A stretch of 64,000 nucleotides of DNA from Teredinibacter turnerae (lineage in GTDB: Bacteria > Pseudomonadota > Gammaproteobacteria > Pseudomonadales > Cellvibrionaceae): assembly GCF_037935975.1 (NCBI RefSeq), contig NZ_CP149817.1:5084001-5148000 (forward strand), read 5' to 3'. The notes under the pieces were generated by a model. The model searched no databases. It had not been told where the DNA came from and saw only the letters and a list, made by a program, of their open reading frames with translations. Shown piece after piece: positions 1 through 12,844 of the stretch. Positions within the stretch are counted from its first letter, which is position 1, and each line of letters begins with the position of its first letter. Position numbers and translations under genes: made by a program.

Positions 1-2
1 TC

Positions 3-269
3 GCCAATCAGCCGATGAATTTTTCGCTGGCCACCATTCTGTTCAACACAGAGGCCATTGGCAGTACCCAGGTAAGCTTCAGCACGGTTTGGGCGCTGGG
101 CGATCAATGGGGCAACCCGTTCGACTTCACCACCAGTGATGGCACCATCAATGTGATTGGCGGCGTGAATCCCGTACCCCTGCCCGGATCACTGCCGTTA
201 ATGCTAAGCGGTCTAATCGCTGCGGGCTTTGTGCGCTATAAAAAACAGCTGCTCAGCCGGTTTAAATAA
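3..269 (+). CDS. PEP-CTERM sorting-domain protein (3' part only)
   Basis: The reading frame is open to the left edge of the window, so only the last 88 or so codons are present; the first ATG at 15 is unlikely to be the real start. The C-terminus has the layout of a PEP-CTERM signal: a VPLPGSLPLMLSGL stretch, a hydrophobic helix and a basic tail (RYKK...SRFK). In this variant the usual Pro-Glu-Pro is replaced by Pro-Val-Pro-Leu-Pro. Such proteins are exported, then cut and anchored by exosortase in bacteria that make extracellular polysaccharide. The remaining N-terminal part is a beta-rich segment with no family I recognise. No exosortase gene is in the window. Confidence 0.7.
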   Translation, partial: ANQPMNFSLATILFNTEAIGSTQVSFSTVWALGDQWGNPFDFTTSDGTINVIGGVNPVPLPGSLPLMLSGLIAAGFVRYKKQLLSRFK

Positions 270-665
270 ACGCACCAGGCTGCGCAGTGCCAATTTCGAC
301 GGCCTGCGTAGCCTTTATTCTTTACTCTTTACTCTTTATTCCTTATTCTTTAACACACAAACCGTGCCATTGAATGCTTGCTCACTACAGTGGTTAAGTA
401 TTTTTATCTTCAGCTAGTTGTTGTGCAACTGTTAGCCTACCACCGCACTAAATTTCACTTCCCATTCCGTGCAAATTTATCCTCGTCTCGCAAAGTGCTA
501 TACATACGCCGCGTTAGATCCACATTTTAGTTTTAGACTGGGGAATTCACCCGCTAGCGCTAACCGGCTATCGCAATCGGGCATTGGCCACTTATCAACT
601 TTCAACATCCCTCGCCGCTGTGGAGGGCTTTCGATAAAGGGGCTTTCTATAAGCGCGAGCCAGTT
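270..665. other. Intergenic stretch with pyrimidine-rich short repeats
   Basis: This gap lies between the PEP-CTERM gene and the 3' end of the minus-strand cytochrome b561 gene. Around 313-352 there is a run of degenerate CTTTA/CTTTATT repeats. I see no convincing gene; a 66-codon open frame at 469-669 has no recognisable content. No clear intrinsic terminator is visible. Confidence 0.4.
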
Positions 666-1343
666 CTAGCTGCGAATTAATAACACGATGCCCACGCTGA
701 GGATCAGGCCAATCAAAGCGGGCACCAGCACACTTTTTGACTCGGCACTTTCTGCTGCAGCGTGTTCAACGCTAAGCGCTTTTTTACCGGTAATCATTGC
801 TCGCGCCAGCGGCTGCTTTTTCCAGGCCTGGTAATACACAATCGCCACCAGGTGTAGCGCTATGAGCGCGAGCAACAGATTAAAATTCCACTCATGCCAC
901 TGGGCAAATGCACGCGCGGTATCAAAGTCCAGGTAGTCCGCGTAAGGACCACCCTCATAACCATCAACGTCGATAGCAAACAGCCCGAGCCCGGCTTGCA
1001 AGAGCGCACACAACAGCAATGCGATGGCGCTTAGCGCGCCCAGTGGATTGTGGCCAGGGCCGGCAGTGCTTTCCCGGTGGTGGAATTTTTTACTATAGGC
1101 AAGTACCGCAGCAGGCCCTTTGAGAAAATGGGCAAAGCGTGCGTGCGTGCCGCCAAAAAAGCCCCAGTAAATGCGAAAGATCACCACACCCAGTGCGGTG
1201 TAGCCTGCGTTTACGTGCCACACCATATTATGGTTTTCCGCCGACCACCAGCACACCGCAATGCTCGCCACCAACCCCCAATGACACAAACGCAGGGGTA
1301 AATCCCATACTGAGACTTTCGCTTCGGCTTTCGCTTTTTGCAT
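666..1343 (-). CDS. Cytochrome b561-family membrane protein
   Basis: A 225-residue membrane protein of the bacterial cytochrome b561 family, which carries b-type haem and passes electrons between quinol and small cytochromes in the inner membrane. The N-terminus has the signature WDLPLRLCHW, with His16 a likely haem ligand. Further conserved histidines are in WHVNAG, in the HARFAHF segment and in the WHEWNFN/LHLVAI helices. Four core helices are followed by an extra C-terminal helix. The start codon shares one base (TAATG) with the stop of the upstream cytochrome c' gene, so the two are surely co-transcribed and probably form an electron-transfer pair. It is the last gene of the five-gene minus-strand operon. 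Confidence 0.85.
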   Translation of the reverse strand: MQKAKAEAKVSVWDLPLRLCHWGLVASIAVCWWSAENHNMVWHVNAGYTALGVVIFRIYWGFFGGTHARFAHFLKGPAAVLAYSKKFHHRESTAGPGHNPLGALSAIALLLCALLQAGLGLFAIDVDGYEGGPYADYLDFDTARAFAQWHEWNFNLLLALIALHLVAIVYYQAWKKQPLARAMITGKKALSVEHAAAESAESKSVLVPALIGLILSVGIVLLIRS

Positions 1344-1828
1344 TAATCTGCCCGGAAGCTTTTATGGCAGCCGGAACATTGGTCTTTAACGGCACCCAAC
1401 GCCGATTTAATTACCGCAGCGTCAGGTTGGTTTGCCACATTCATAAGCTTTGCTGTTGCGGGCACAAGTGCATCCGCGTAGCTCTTGAATTTCTCCGGCT
1501 TTTTCCAAATGTAAGGCAAGGCATCAGTGTCCGAAGCAGAATCCATATCGGTACCGGTGGGAAACCAGTCATGAATTTTGGGCGCGAGTTCAGCCAATTT
1601 GGTGGCCGCATCAACCACGGCGGCTGTGCCTAATTCATCGCGCTTCAGCGCTTTATGCAGTGTTTTCATGGCGCCGCCCATCGCTTTAAAACCCTCCTGA
1701 CGGGTTTTGATAATATCGGTCTCCGCCGCAACACTGTGCTGGCAGACAAACAGCACGGCAACACTCATGCCCAGCCGCAGGGATTTACGAAACGTGCGGT
1801 TAAACGCAAATAAACTAAATTTGTTCAT
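1343..1828 (-). CDS. Cytochrome c' / c556 family protein
   Basis: A 161-residue exported monohaem cytochrome. An N-terminal signal peptide (basic start, hydrophobic core, cut near SVAAE) is followed by a four-helix bundle with the haem motif CSGCH near the C-terminus (residues about 151-155), the hallmark of the cytochrome c'/c556 family. It should be periplasmic. Its start overlaps the ankyrin gene stop by 4 bases (ATGA), and its stop overlaps the cytochrome b561 start by one base. The physical partner is probably that b561. Members of this family bind NO or act as electron carriers; the sequence does not say which applies here. Confidence 0.88.
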   Translation of the reverse strand: MNKFSLFAFNRTFRKSLRLGMSVAVLFVCQHSVAAETDIIKTRQEGFKAMGGAMKTLHKALKRDELGTAAVVDAATKLAELAPKIHDWFPTGTDMDSASDTDALPYIWKKPEKFKSYADALVPATAKLMNVANQPDAAVIKSALGAVKDQCSGCHKSFRAD

Positions 1829-3165
1829 AGTTGAACACTCTCCTTGGTTGAATTGAAGGTGGCCAGGAACGCATCTTTTGCGCGGTACTGATCGCGGCTG
1901 CCAATATCATACGCGGTAGTGCCATTGTTATCGGCAATGTCCGTGCGCGCACCGGCGGCGGCTAACAGTTTGAACATTGCGGCCATATCGTCATTAGTGG
2001 TTTCTTTGTCGGTGCCCAATGTCATTAAGCGGTGCAACGCCGTTTGCCCGGCCTGGTTTTGGCGATTCACATTTTTAACCAGGGTGAGCGCGTAAGCCAT
2101 GGCCTCAGGGTTACTTTGCGCTGCCGCCAAGAGCACATTGTTGCCATCATCACTGCGAAAATCCGCCGTCGCACCGGCGGCGATCATCGCCGCCATCATT
2201 TCTTTCGAGCCCCGTTCGGCGGCCAGTAACAGCGGCGATTTTGGGTGTACCACATAGGGGCGACTGGTGAAATTCACTTCATAGCGCCAGGTAATGCGGG
2301 ACTCGCCGGTCACACTGTTTGGGTCCGCGCCCCTGTCGAGCAATAATTTAACCAGCCCCGCCTGTTGCGCAATAACAGCGGCGTGTAACAGTTGATAACC
2401 GTTGCGGTCAAACGCGTTAAGGTCAACCCCCTTTTCGATTAACGCCTGCGCAACAGAGTACAGTTGCTGGTACATGGCCAGCTGCACCGCGCTGGTATTT
2501 TCCGGGCCGCGGTGACCCACATCGGCGCCCAGCTCGAGCGCGGCAAATGCAGTGTCTTTAGAGCCGCTTTTAATCGCAAAAAACAGCGGCGAAAACCCAT
2601 TGTTGGATACCGCGTTTATATTCGCGCCCTGGCTAACCAAAAAGCGAAAAATATCCTCGCGCCCTTTGGCAGCGGCCCACATCAACGCGGTTTGCCCCTG
2701 CAAATCGCGGCGCGTTAACTCCGCCCCCTGATCCAGTAATCGCTTAACGCTGGCCAGGTCGGCATTGCCCGCACACAGTGCCAGCGGTGCTATACCCTCG
2801 GCGTTTGTCTGATTAACTTTCGCGCCCGCGTCCAGCAGCAGGTGGATGATTTCACGGTTGCCGCGCAGGCAAGCCAGTACCAACGCGCTATAGCTCTCCG
2901 CCGACGACACCGGCTTGGCGCCCGCCTTCAGCAGGGCTTTTACCAAGGGCACGCTCTGTTTGTCTGTCGCCCAAGCGAGCGGCGTGGAGGTATCGGCAAA
3001 CGGCTGATTGGGATCGACACCGTCAGCGAGCAAAGTTTGCACACGCAACAAATTACCTTCAACGATGGCAGTGCGTAAATCCTGGCCGTGCAACGGCACA
3101 CACACCAGCATCAACCATAAAACATAGCGCGGTGTACTTACCCGCGTTCGGCGGTAAAACTTCAT
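1825..3165 (-). CDS. Exported ankyrin-repeat protein
   Basis: A 446-residue protein with a signal peptide (ending near LHGQD) followed by about ten ankyrin repeats running almost the whole length. Clear repeat cores include TPLAWATD, YSALVLACLRGN, GQTALMWAAAKG, GFSPLFFAIKSG and GQTALHRLMTLG. Ankyrin repeats bind other proteins, and periplasmic versions often sit beside redox or peroxidase genes. It overlaps the gene on each side by 4 bases, between the DUF1552 protein and cytochrome c'. It is probably a periplasmic scaffold or inhibitor for one of those products; no catalytic motif is visible. Confidence 0.85.
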   Translation of the reverse strand: MKFYRRTRVSTPRYVLWLMLVCVPLHGQDLRTAIVEGNLLRVQTLLADGVDPNQPFADTSTPLAWATDKQSVPLVKALLKAGAKPVSSAESYSALVLACLRGNREIIHLLLDAGAKVNQTNAEGIAPLALCAGNADLASVKRLLDQGAELTRRDLQGQTALMWAAAKGREDIFRFLVSQGANINAVSNNGFSPLFFAIKSGSKDTAFAALELGADVGHRGPENTSAVQLAMYQQLYSVAQALIEKGVDLNAFDRNGYQLLHAAVIAQQAGLVKLLLDRGADPNSVTGESRITWRYEVNFTSRPYVVHPKSPLLLAAERGSKEMMAAMIAAGATADFRSDDGNNVLLAAAQSNPEAMAYALTLVKNVNRQNQAGQTALHRLMTLGTDKETTNDDMAAMFKLLAAAGARTDIADNNGTTAYDIGSRDQYRAKDAFLATFNSTKESVQL

Positions 3166-4499
3166 GCGCGCAACCCCGGAATAGTGCCTGTGCTGTCGCC
3201 GAACTGCTGCGCGGGTACGCCCAGATCCTGCATCAGATTCACCATTAAATTACACATGGGCGTGTGCGCAGGCATCGCGATATGGCGGTTGCCGGCAATT
3301 CCCGCACCCGCCACCATAGCCGGTAAGTTCATGTTGTCGTGGTCGTTGGGTTCGCCCAGACTCGCGCCGCCCAGCACCAAGGTTGAATCCAGCAGCGAAC
3401 CCTCTTCGCCGTCGGCGGTGGTGCTTAAACGCTCCAACAGATAACCAAATTGTTTGAGGTGCAGTTCGTTGATTTTAATGAGCTTGGCAATTTTTTCCCG
3501 GTTGCCGCCGTGATGGCTTAGGCTGTGGTGGGAATCGGGCACGCCGATTTCCGGATAGGCGCGGTTGGACAATTCGCGCCCGGCCATAAAACTGCACACC
3601 CGCGTAACATCGCTCTCAAACGCCAATACCTGCAAGTCCACCATTAACCGCACGTGCTGCTCAAAATCGTCGGGAATACCGGCAGGCAGCGCGAGCTGGC
3701 TACCGCTGAAATCGTGGTCCTGCGCGGCGGCTTTTTCGATACGCAATTCAATATCGCGCACCGACTGTAGGTATTCCTCCAGCTTACGGCGATCGCGCGC
3801 GCCTAATTGCGGCGACAGGTTTTTCGCATCCGCCACCACAAAATCGAGAATGCTCGCCTTGCTGGCGAGCAGCGCCTGTCGGCTGGCTTTATCGAGCCCA
3901 ATAGTGTCGCCAAACATCTGCTCAAACGCATCGCGCGGTTTGACCGTTACCGGCAGGGGCGACGTCGGACTGCGCCAGCTCAGGGTATTGGTGTAGGTGC
4001 AGCTGTAGCCCACATCACAGCTGCCCAGCAGGCTCGGTGGCTCGATACCCAGTTCCAGGGAGGCGAGCTGGGTATTGCGCCCCAGGTGATTCGCCACGTA
4101 TTGATCCATGGACTCGCCGCAAAAAATATCGGCGCCTTCGGTACGCTTCGGGTGTGCGCCGGTTAAATAGGCGCCGCAGCTGCGGCCGTGGCTGCCGGGA
4201 CCATCGCCCAGCGCACTGGCGTTATAGTGGGCCAGCCCACTGACCACGGTAAATTTATCTTTGTGTGGCGCCAGCGCTTGCAGCAATGGCGTGGTGGTAT
4301 AGCCCACCCCGGTTTCGGTCGGCGTGAATTCCGGCATGCGCATACCGTTGGGCATATAAAAAATACTGAGGCGTTTGGCGGTGTTAGAGCTGGCTTTGGC
4401 GCTCGCAGTCCACATCAGTGAGGGCATCGCCGGCAGAGCGAGCGCAATTCCCATTCCGCGCAGAAACCGGCGCCGCGTGCGTGAGTGCTGTCTGTTCAT
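3162..4499 (-). CDS. DUF1552 protein with Tat signal
   Basis: A 445-residue protein of the DUF1552 family, best known from Planctomycetes and some Proteobacteria. I chose the ATG at 4499 because it places a twin-arginine signal (SRTRRRFLRGMG, then a hydrophobic stretch) at the N-terminus and has AGGA upstream. A longer frame reaches 4595 but would put 32 unlikely residues in front. The C-terminal part (LVLGGASLGEPNDHDNMNLP...) resembles the sulfatase/DUF1501-like fold. Tat export means it folds, probably with a cofactor, before reaching the periplasm. DUF1552 genes commonly sit next to DUF1592 genes, as here. No activity has been established for the family to my knowledge. Confidence 0.85.
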   Translation of the reverse strand: MNRQHSRTRRRFLRGMGIALALPAMPSLMWTASAKASSNTAKRLSIFYMPNGMRMPEFTPTETGVGYTTTPLLQALAPHKDKFTVVSGLAHYNASALGDGPGSHGRSCGAYLTGAHPKRTEGADIFCGESMDQYVANHLGRNTQLASLELGIEPPSLLGSCDVGYSCTYTNTLSWRSPTSPLPVTVKPRDAFEQMFGDTIGLDKASRQALLASKASILDFVVADAKNLSPQLGARDRRKLEEYLQSVRDIELRIEKAAAQDHDFSGSQLALPAGIPDDFEQHVRLMVDLQVLAFESDVTRVCSFMAGRELSNRAYPEIGVPDSHHSLSHHGGNREKIAKLIKINELHLKQFGYLLERLSTTADGEEGSLLDSTLVLGGASLGEPNDHDNMNLPAMVAGAGIAGNRHIAMPAHTPMCNLMVNLMQDLGVPAQQFGDSTGTIPGLRA

Positions 4500-6921
4500 G
4501 GTCGGGGGTTTTCCTGTAATTGAAAGGTTCGCTCTGAGCGATGCCAAAGATGATGTCCTGCATTTTGAACTGGCCGTCGCGTGCTGCGCGCACAATGTTG
4601 CGCACGGCTGGCTGATCGATGGATTCCACGCCGCGGGCCAGAGCGTAAGTCATTAAGCGCTGGGTAAAGGCTTTGGCAAACTGCTCACCGCGCGCCATAA
4701 GCACCTGCTGTAATCCGGTGAGCCCCGCGAACGCGGTGCCATCCGGCATCACCGCGGAGGCGTCGATATCGAGCCCGATATCCTGAGTGCGAAAACGGCC
4801 GATAGGGTCATAGTTTTCCAGCGCCAACCCCAGCGGGTCCATTTTGACGTGGCACGACGCACAGGCCGGGTCTTCACGATGCAGCGCAAGCTGTTCACGC
4901 GCACTGAGGGTTTTGCCACCCTCGCGGCTTTTCAGGGCGGGAACATCGGGCGGCGGCGGGGGCGGTGGGGCGGCGAGAATATTGTCCAATACCCACTTGC
5001 CCCGTTTTACTACCGAGGTGTGGTTCGCGTAAGAAGTAACGGTCAGCACACTGGCCTGCCCCAGTAATCCGCCACGCTGCGCATTTTCCGGCAAGGTAAC
5101 GCGGCGAAACTGCGGGCCACTGACGCCGTCGATGCCATAGTGCTTCGCGAGTCGCTCGTTGAGATAGCTGTAGTCGCTGTCCAGAAATTCCAGAATGCTG
5201 CGATTTTCACGGGTGATGCCGGCAAAATAATATTCGCTTTCCTCGCGCATGGCTTCGCGCAACGGTGCATCAAATTCCGGATACAGGTAGACGTCGGCGC
5301 GGTGGTGTTCGAGATTGCGCAGGTACAACCACTGGCCCGCAAAATTGGTCGCCAGCGCGCGGGATTTTTCATCCTGTAACATGCGGGTAATTTGCTGGCG
5401 CAGGTGTTCTGGTTCCCGCAAAGTACCTTTTGCAGCGGCTTTAAGCAGCGCCTCATCCGGCAGGCTCGACCACAAAAACAGCGCGAGGCGCGCGGCGTAT
5501 TCGTAGTCGTCCAAAGGGTGCACTTCGCCCGGCTTTGCACCGGGGTTATCACGCTCGTGCAAAAATAAAAAACGCGGCGAAACCAGAATCGCCTGGATCG
5601 CGGTCGCGATGCCTGCATCAAACCCCTGCGCGTCTGCCACCTGCTGATACAGCCTTAGCAGCGGTGCGATATCGGCGTCGGATACAGGCCGTCGGTACGC
5701 CTGCCGGGCCAAACCGCCAATAATTTTTTTCGCGCAACGGCTTTCAGAAAACGGCAAAAAATTCGGCCGACAACTGAATATTTTCTCGCGGCTGGCAGTC
5801 GCGCCGACACCGCTCACCTGGTAGGGCCCTTCCACATCAATCTCTATCACGTCGCGCAAAAAGTTGTGCTGCGCATAGCGCGGCGACATGTAATAAGACT
5901 CGACCTGGGTACTGCCCACGCGCGCGCTGTCCACAATAAAATCTAGCGTCAGCTTGTGCGGCGGCGCATCCGGCAGGGGAACAATATCGGTGCTGTTACG
6001 CAGTGTTTGCACACTTTCATCCAGCGCCAATTGTTTGCGAAAGCTTATGCCTATGCTGTGCTCACCCGCAGTGAGGGAAACGCGCTGGGTCACCCGGTTG
6101 TCTTCCAGGCGATCCACTTCGTTGTTGGTGTTGGCGTTGAGGTAACCGCTGATGATGTACTCGCCGTCATAGGGCGCGTAATAGGTAAATTCGCCACCGC
6201 CCCGGGAATTGAGCGGCAGCTTGTCGCTCATGCGCCAGTCGTAGGAGGGAATGCCCTGGTTTAGAATAGAGCCGTCTTTTGGCAGCAAGTAGCTGGTGGT
6301 TTGCGCCATTTGCGGCGCGACACCCACCGCCAGCCGACTCACCTTACCTGCAACCGCAAGATAGCGGTCCATTAACGTGGGCGACACACTGAGCACATCG
6401 GCAATATTGTCAAAACCATAACCGGTGTCGTCGGCGGGCAGCTGCTCGCGAATATCCAGGTTCACCGCGAGTAGATCGCGAATAGCATTACTGTATTCGG
6501 TGCGGTTCAATCGGCGCAGGGTCGCTCGCCCCGGGTTGGGGTTGGCACTCGCGTAGTCATCCAGCCCGTTTTCCAGCCAGGAGGTAAACGCCGCGCGTTC
6601 GTCCTCGCCGGGCATTTTACGGCGCCCCGGCGGCGGCATTTCGCCGCGCTTGACCATGCGTAAAATATTTTCCCAATCGCTGTTGGCACGCCCGTGAAAA
6701 ATATCGTTAGTATCCAGATCGGACAGCGAAAGGTTGCCGGAAAAACGCTCGTCGTTATGGCAGCGCTCACAATAACTGTCGAGAAAATCCATTGGATTAT
6801 CGTCGCTCGCGTGCGCCACAACAGCACTAAAAAGCAGCGGCATCGCAATACGTAGATGCCGGAAAAAATCACAGGTCACGGATTTGCCCACGGTTAAATT
6901 GAAAAGACATAGCCGCAACAA
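4384..6921 (-). CDS. Planctomycete-type cytochrome c / DUF1587-DUF1592-DUF1588-DUF1585 protein
   Basis: An 845-residue exported multidomain protein. An N-terminal cytochrome c-like segment carries CERCH (residues 51-55). It is followed by a DUF1587-like region (LRRLNRTEYSNAIRDLL), a carbohydrate-binding-like part, DUF1592 and DUF1588, and a second haem-type motif CASCH (about 687-691) leading into the DUF1585 tail. The start is uncertain: the first ATG gives a long leader, and internal GTG codons or the ATG 27 codons in would give shorter signal peptides. The family-like part ends near SEPFNYRK, but the frame runs on about 40 codons and overlaps the DUF1552 gene by 116 bases. First gene of the operon; probably a periplasmic redox protein acting with the DUF1552 protein. 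Confidence 0.85.
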   Translation of the reverse strand: MLRLCLFNLTVGKSVTCDFFRHLRIAMPLLFSAVVAHASDDNPMDFLDSYCERCHNDERFSGNLSLSDLDTNDIFHGRANSDWENILRMVKRGEMPPPGRRKMPGEDERAAFTSWLENGLDDYASANPNPGRATLRRLNRTEYSNAIRDLLAVNLDIREQLPADDTGYGFDNIADVLSVSPTLMDRYLAVAGKVSRLAVGVAPQMAQTTSYLLPKDGSILNQGIPSYDWRMSDKLPLNSRGGGEFTYYAPYDGEYIISGYLNANTNNEVDRLEDNRVTQRVSLTAGEHSIGISFRKQLALDESVQTLRNSTDIVPLPDAPPHKLTLDFIVDSARVGSTQVESYYMSPRYAQHNFLRDVIEIDVEGPYQVSGVGATASREKIFSCRPNFLPFSESRCAKKIIGGLARQAYRRPVSDADIAPLLRLYQQVADAQGFDAGIATAIQAILVSPRFLFLHERDNPGAKPGEVHPLDDYEYAARLALFLWSSLPDEALLKAAAKGTLREPEHLRQQITRMLQDEKSRALATNFAGQWLYLRNLEHHRADVYLYPEFDAPLREAMREESEYYFAGITRENRSILEFLDSDYSYLNERLAKHYGIDGVSGPQFRRVTLPENAQRGGLLGQASVLTVTSYANHTSVVKRGKWVLDNILAAPPPPPPPDVPALKSREGGKTLSAREQLALHREDPACASCHVKMDPLGLALENYDPIGRFRTQDIGLDIDASAVMPDGTAFAGLTGLQQVLMARGEQFAKAFTQRLMTYALARGVESIDQPAVRNIVRAARDGQFKMQDIIFGIAQSEPFNYRKTPDHEQTALTHAAPVSARNGNCARSAGDALTDVDCERQSQL

Positions 6922-7194
6922 ATCACGTAATCAGATACGCAACAAAAAAACCTCCGGCGGCACAATGTATACCGTGGGAGCAATAAGCACGCCAGAAAGT
7001 TGACCAAATGGCCAGCTTTTTCACTGGAGAAAAAAGTGGTTATAAAACGATGGCTTAGCAACTTTATGCGCGAATGCTCGGAAAAGCGTTGGGGACAATA
7101 TGGTTCGAGAGGCCTGATCATTTGGCGTGCATATGATCACTAAAGGTGCGGCGCCGCAATCGCTCTGAATGTAATTCGACATTTTTTAAATGCG

Positions 7195-10481
<3,287 letters not shown>

Positions 10482-10485
<4 letters not shown>

Positions 10486-12314
10486 CGTTTGCCACTGGCC
10501 AGCAGTAACGCGACGCCCTGCTGCAACTCCTCGATAGGCGCAGGTTTATGAAAGTGGTAGCCCTGCCCCCAGCCTACTCCGAGCGAGATGAGAATTTCTG
10601 CTATCGCTTGGTTTTCTACAAACTCAGCGACGATAACTTTATCGAGCTGTTTGCCTACATCGATAATGGATTTCACCAATTCCAGGTGGGTGGTATTTTT
10701 GTCGATATCTTTAATAAACACGCCATCGATTTTTAGCGCATCAAATGGAAGTTCTCGCAAATAATTAAAAGAGCAAAATCCAGATCCAAAATCATCCAGT
10801 GCAAAACTTACCCCCACCCGGTGCAATTCATCAATAAAATGTTTAGCAGAGCTCATATTAATAATAGCTTCTGTTTCGGTTATTTCGAAACTGACCTTAT
10901 TCGGTGGCACACCGGTTTCGTGAAGAATTTTGGTAATAAAACCTACTAGTTGCGGATCGCGAATAGAAACTGCCGACAAATTAATCGAAATTTTATCTAC
11001 CGCATCGAGTAAATCTGCATGCGCACTAAAATACTGGAGCACGCTTGCCACCATCCAGCGGTCTATTTCACCAATTAAATTGTACCGCTCAGCCGACGGG
11101 ATAAATTCATCCGGAAAAATAACGCGGCTTTTCTGACTGTCCCACAGACGCACCAGTGTTTCTATGCGGACGAAAGGACGGCCTTTGTCATCGCTGGCAG
11201 GCGCAGTCAGCGGAACCACTTTCTGAAAAAAGATACGGAATTTCTCGCGCTTCAACCCATCCATGATTCGAATCGCCCATTTAACCTTGCCGCGCCCCTC
11301 CGGGTTGCTTTGGGTAATATCGTCGTAGGTAAGAAACGGTACTTTTTGTTGTTTTAGCTGGTAAACAACTTCGTCAACCATCAGCATCAGCTGATCAAAA
11401 CTCACGATGCTGCGATCAATACGTACAAGCGCGAACGACGCATCTAACGAAAACACGCGGTCATCCCAGCTGAACTCAAAATCTTTTACCTGCTGTTGAA
11501 GAAATTTTACCAGCCGCCTGCCATGGTTAAGATCATGGCAAATCAGGGCAAATTTATCGCTGCCCAGACGCGCGAGGAAATCATCCGGTTCGATCACCGA
11601 CGCGAGCATATCGGCGAATTGCCGCAGCAGTTCGTCGCCCGCAATATAGCCACAGCTTTCATTTATCAAACGAAAACGATCCAGATCCAGCTGCACAAGG
11701 CAACCCTCCTCTACCCCCAATTGCGCGGCCTGAATTGCTTTGGTGGCGCGGTCGTCGAAGGCGTTTCGATTGTACAAGCGGGTTACAAAATCGTGGGTTG
11801 CCAAATACTGCAGGCGATCCTGCATATACCGGCGCTCTTTAATTTCCTCCCGCAACTGGCGATTGGAAACCACCAGGGCTGCGGTGCGATCGCGCACTTT
11901 CTCTTCCAGCTCGCAATTGAGTTGCTCCAGCTCACGATACAAGCGGGCCCGCTCGCGCTGGTGGTTAACACGTGCAATTACCTCGCTGGCATTGATTGGC
12001 TTGCCTATATAATCGTTGCCCCCAACCTCAAATCCAGTAGAAACGTCCTCAGTGCACGCGGTAACGAAAATGACCGGAATTGCGTGGAGTTGTTCCGTGC
12101 TGCGGATTTTACGACAAACATCGAAGCCATTCATATCCGGCATCATGACATCCAGCAGGACGAGATCGGGAGGGCTTCGTTGCATCAATTCAAGTGCGCG
12201 TTGACCGCTATTGGCAATAAGCACTTGGCAGTCTGCAATTTGTTTGAGTGTTACACGCAGCACATCGAGGTTTACCGGGTTGTCGTCCACCAGTAAAACG
12301 CGAAAATTTTCCAT
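10482..12314 (-). CDS. Response regulator with degenerate GGDEF and EAL domains
   Basis: A 610-residue cytoplasmic regulator: receiver domain (residues 1-120, VLLVDDN, phospho-acceptor Asp in LLDVMMPD at about 55), coiled coil, GGDEF domain and EAL domain. The GGDEF signature is GSDKF, so diguanylate cyclase activity is probably lost. The EAL domain reads ETLVR at the signature but keeps the other catalytic features: [23 protein letters not shown] and WGQGYHF. It is therefore more likely a c-di-GMP phosphodiesterase controlled by phosphorylation. It is the first gene of the pair with the hybrid kinase, which presumably phosphorylates it. Confidence 0.92.
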
Positions 12315-12786
12315 AACCCTCTTCCCTTCAAATGTAACTTTTCAGCGCTTATCAATTGCGTTTTTGTAGCGAATTACGCATCCATATTGCTTTTAGAAAT
12401 ATAGTTGAAATTCACCAGGCATTGAGGCCAATTTTGAGTTTATTTGATTCTTGGGAACCTCTTATATAATGATATAACGCCCGCGCACTAACCAACTTCA
12501 GGTTATAACACCATGATTCACGGGGCGAGGCTTGACATGTTTTCAATATTTATACGCCGAATGGCTGAGAAATGGAAAATTAAATCGTTATTGATTGGTA
12601 CTTACAGAGCAAATCAAAAGGTAACGTAGAAACCGGCGCCAATTAACTAATTTAAGATACGCGAAGTAACGGAATTAAACCATTGTTACGATTTTTCCGC
12701 TCGTGCCCGTTAAATGCCAACGCTGAAAAGCACGCTGTTTAACACAGATAATTTAGATAGCTCGTTAGCAAATGCGAGGCGCAAAC
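12315..12786. other. Intergenic stretch upstream of the REC-GGDEF-EAL gene
   Basis: AT-rich DNA that must hold the minus-strand promoter of the regulator/kinase operon. On the plus strand TATAAT at 12465-12470 has a TTTGAT-like element about 16 bases upstream, a plausible promoter with no evident gene behind it. A 38-codon frame (12513-12629) follows but lacks a good ribosome binding site, so a short RNA ending at the 12787-12823 terminator is an alternative. Neither is supported beyond this. Confidence 0.3.
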
Positions 12787-12823
12787 AAAAATGCCCCGAC
12801 AAAGATCCTGCCGGGGCATTTTT
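12787..12823. terminator. Bidirectional intrinsic terminator after the pectate lyase gene
   Basis: A perfect 12-base inverted repeat, AAAAATGCCCCG (12787-12798) and CGGGGCATTTTT (12812-12823), gives a GC-rich stem with T runs on both strands. It lies about 20 bases beyond the stop of the minus-strand pectate lyase gene. Confidence 0.9.
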
Positions 12824-12844
12824 ATGCGCAGTGGAATGCGTTAT

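Noticed and set aside
469-669. 66-codon plus-strand frame next to the cytochrome b561 gene
   Set aside because: No family features or ribosome binding site.
6894-7121. 75-codon minus-strand frame upstream of the DUF1592 gene
   Set aside because: Cys/Phe/Arg-rich with no domain; better explained as promoter DNA.
12513-12629. 38-codon frame after a good TATAAT
   Set aside because: No ribosome binding site and no similarity I can recognise; kept only as a remark in the intergenic entry.
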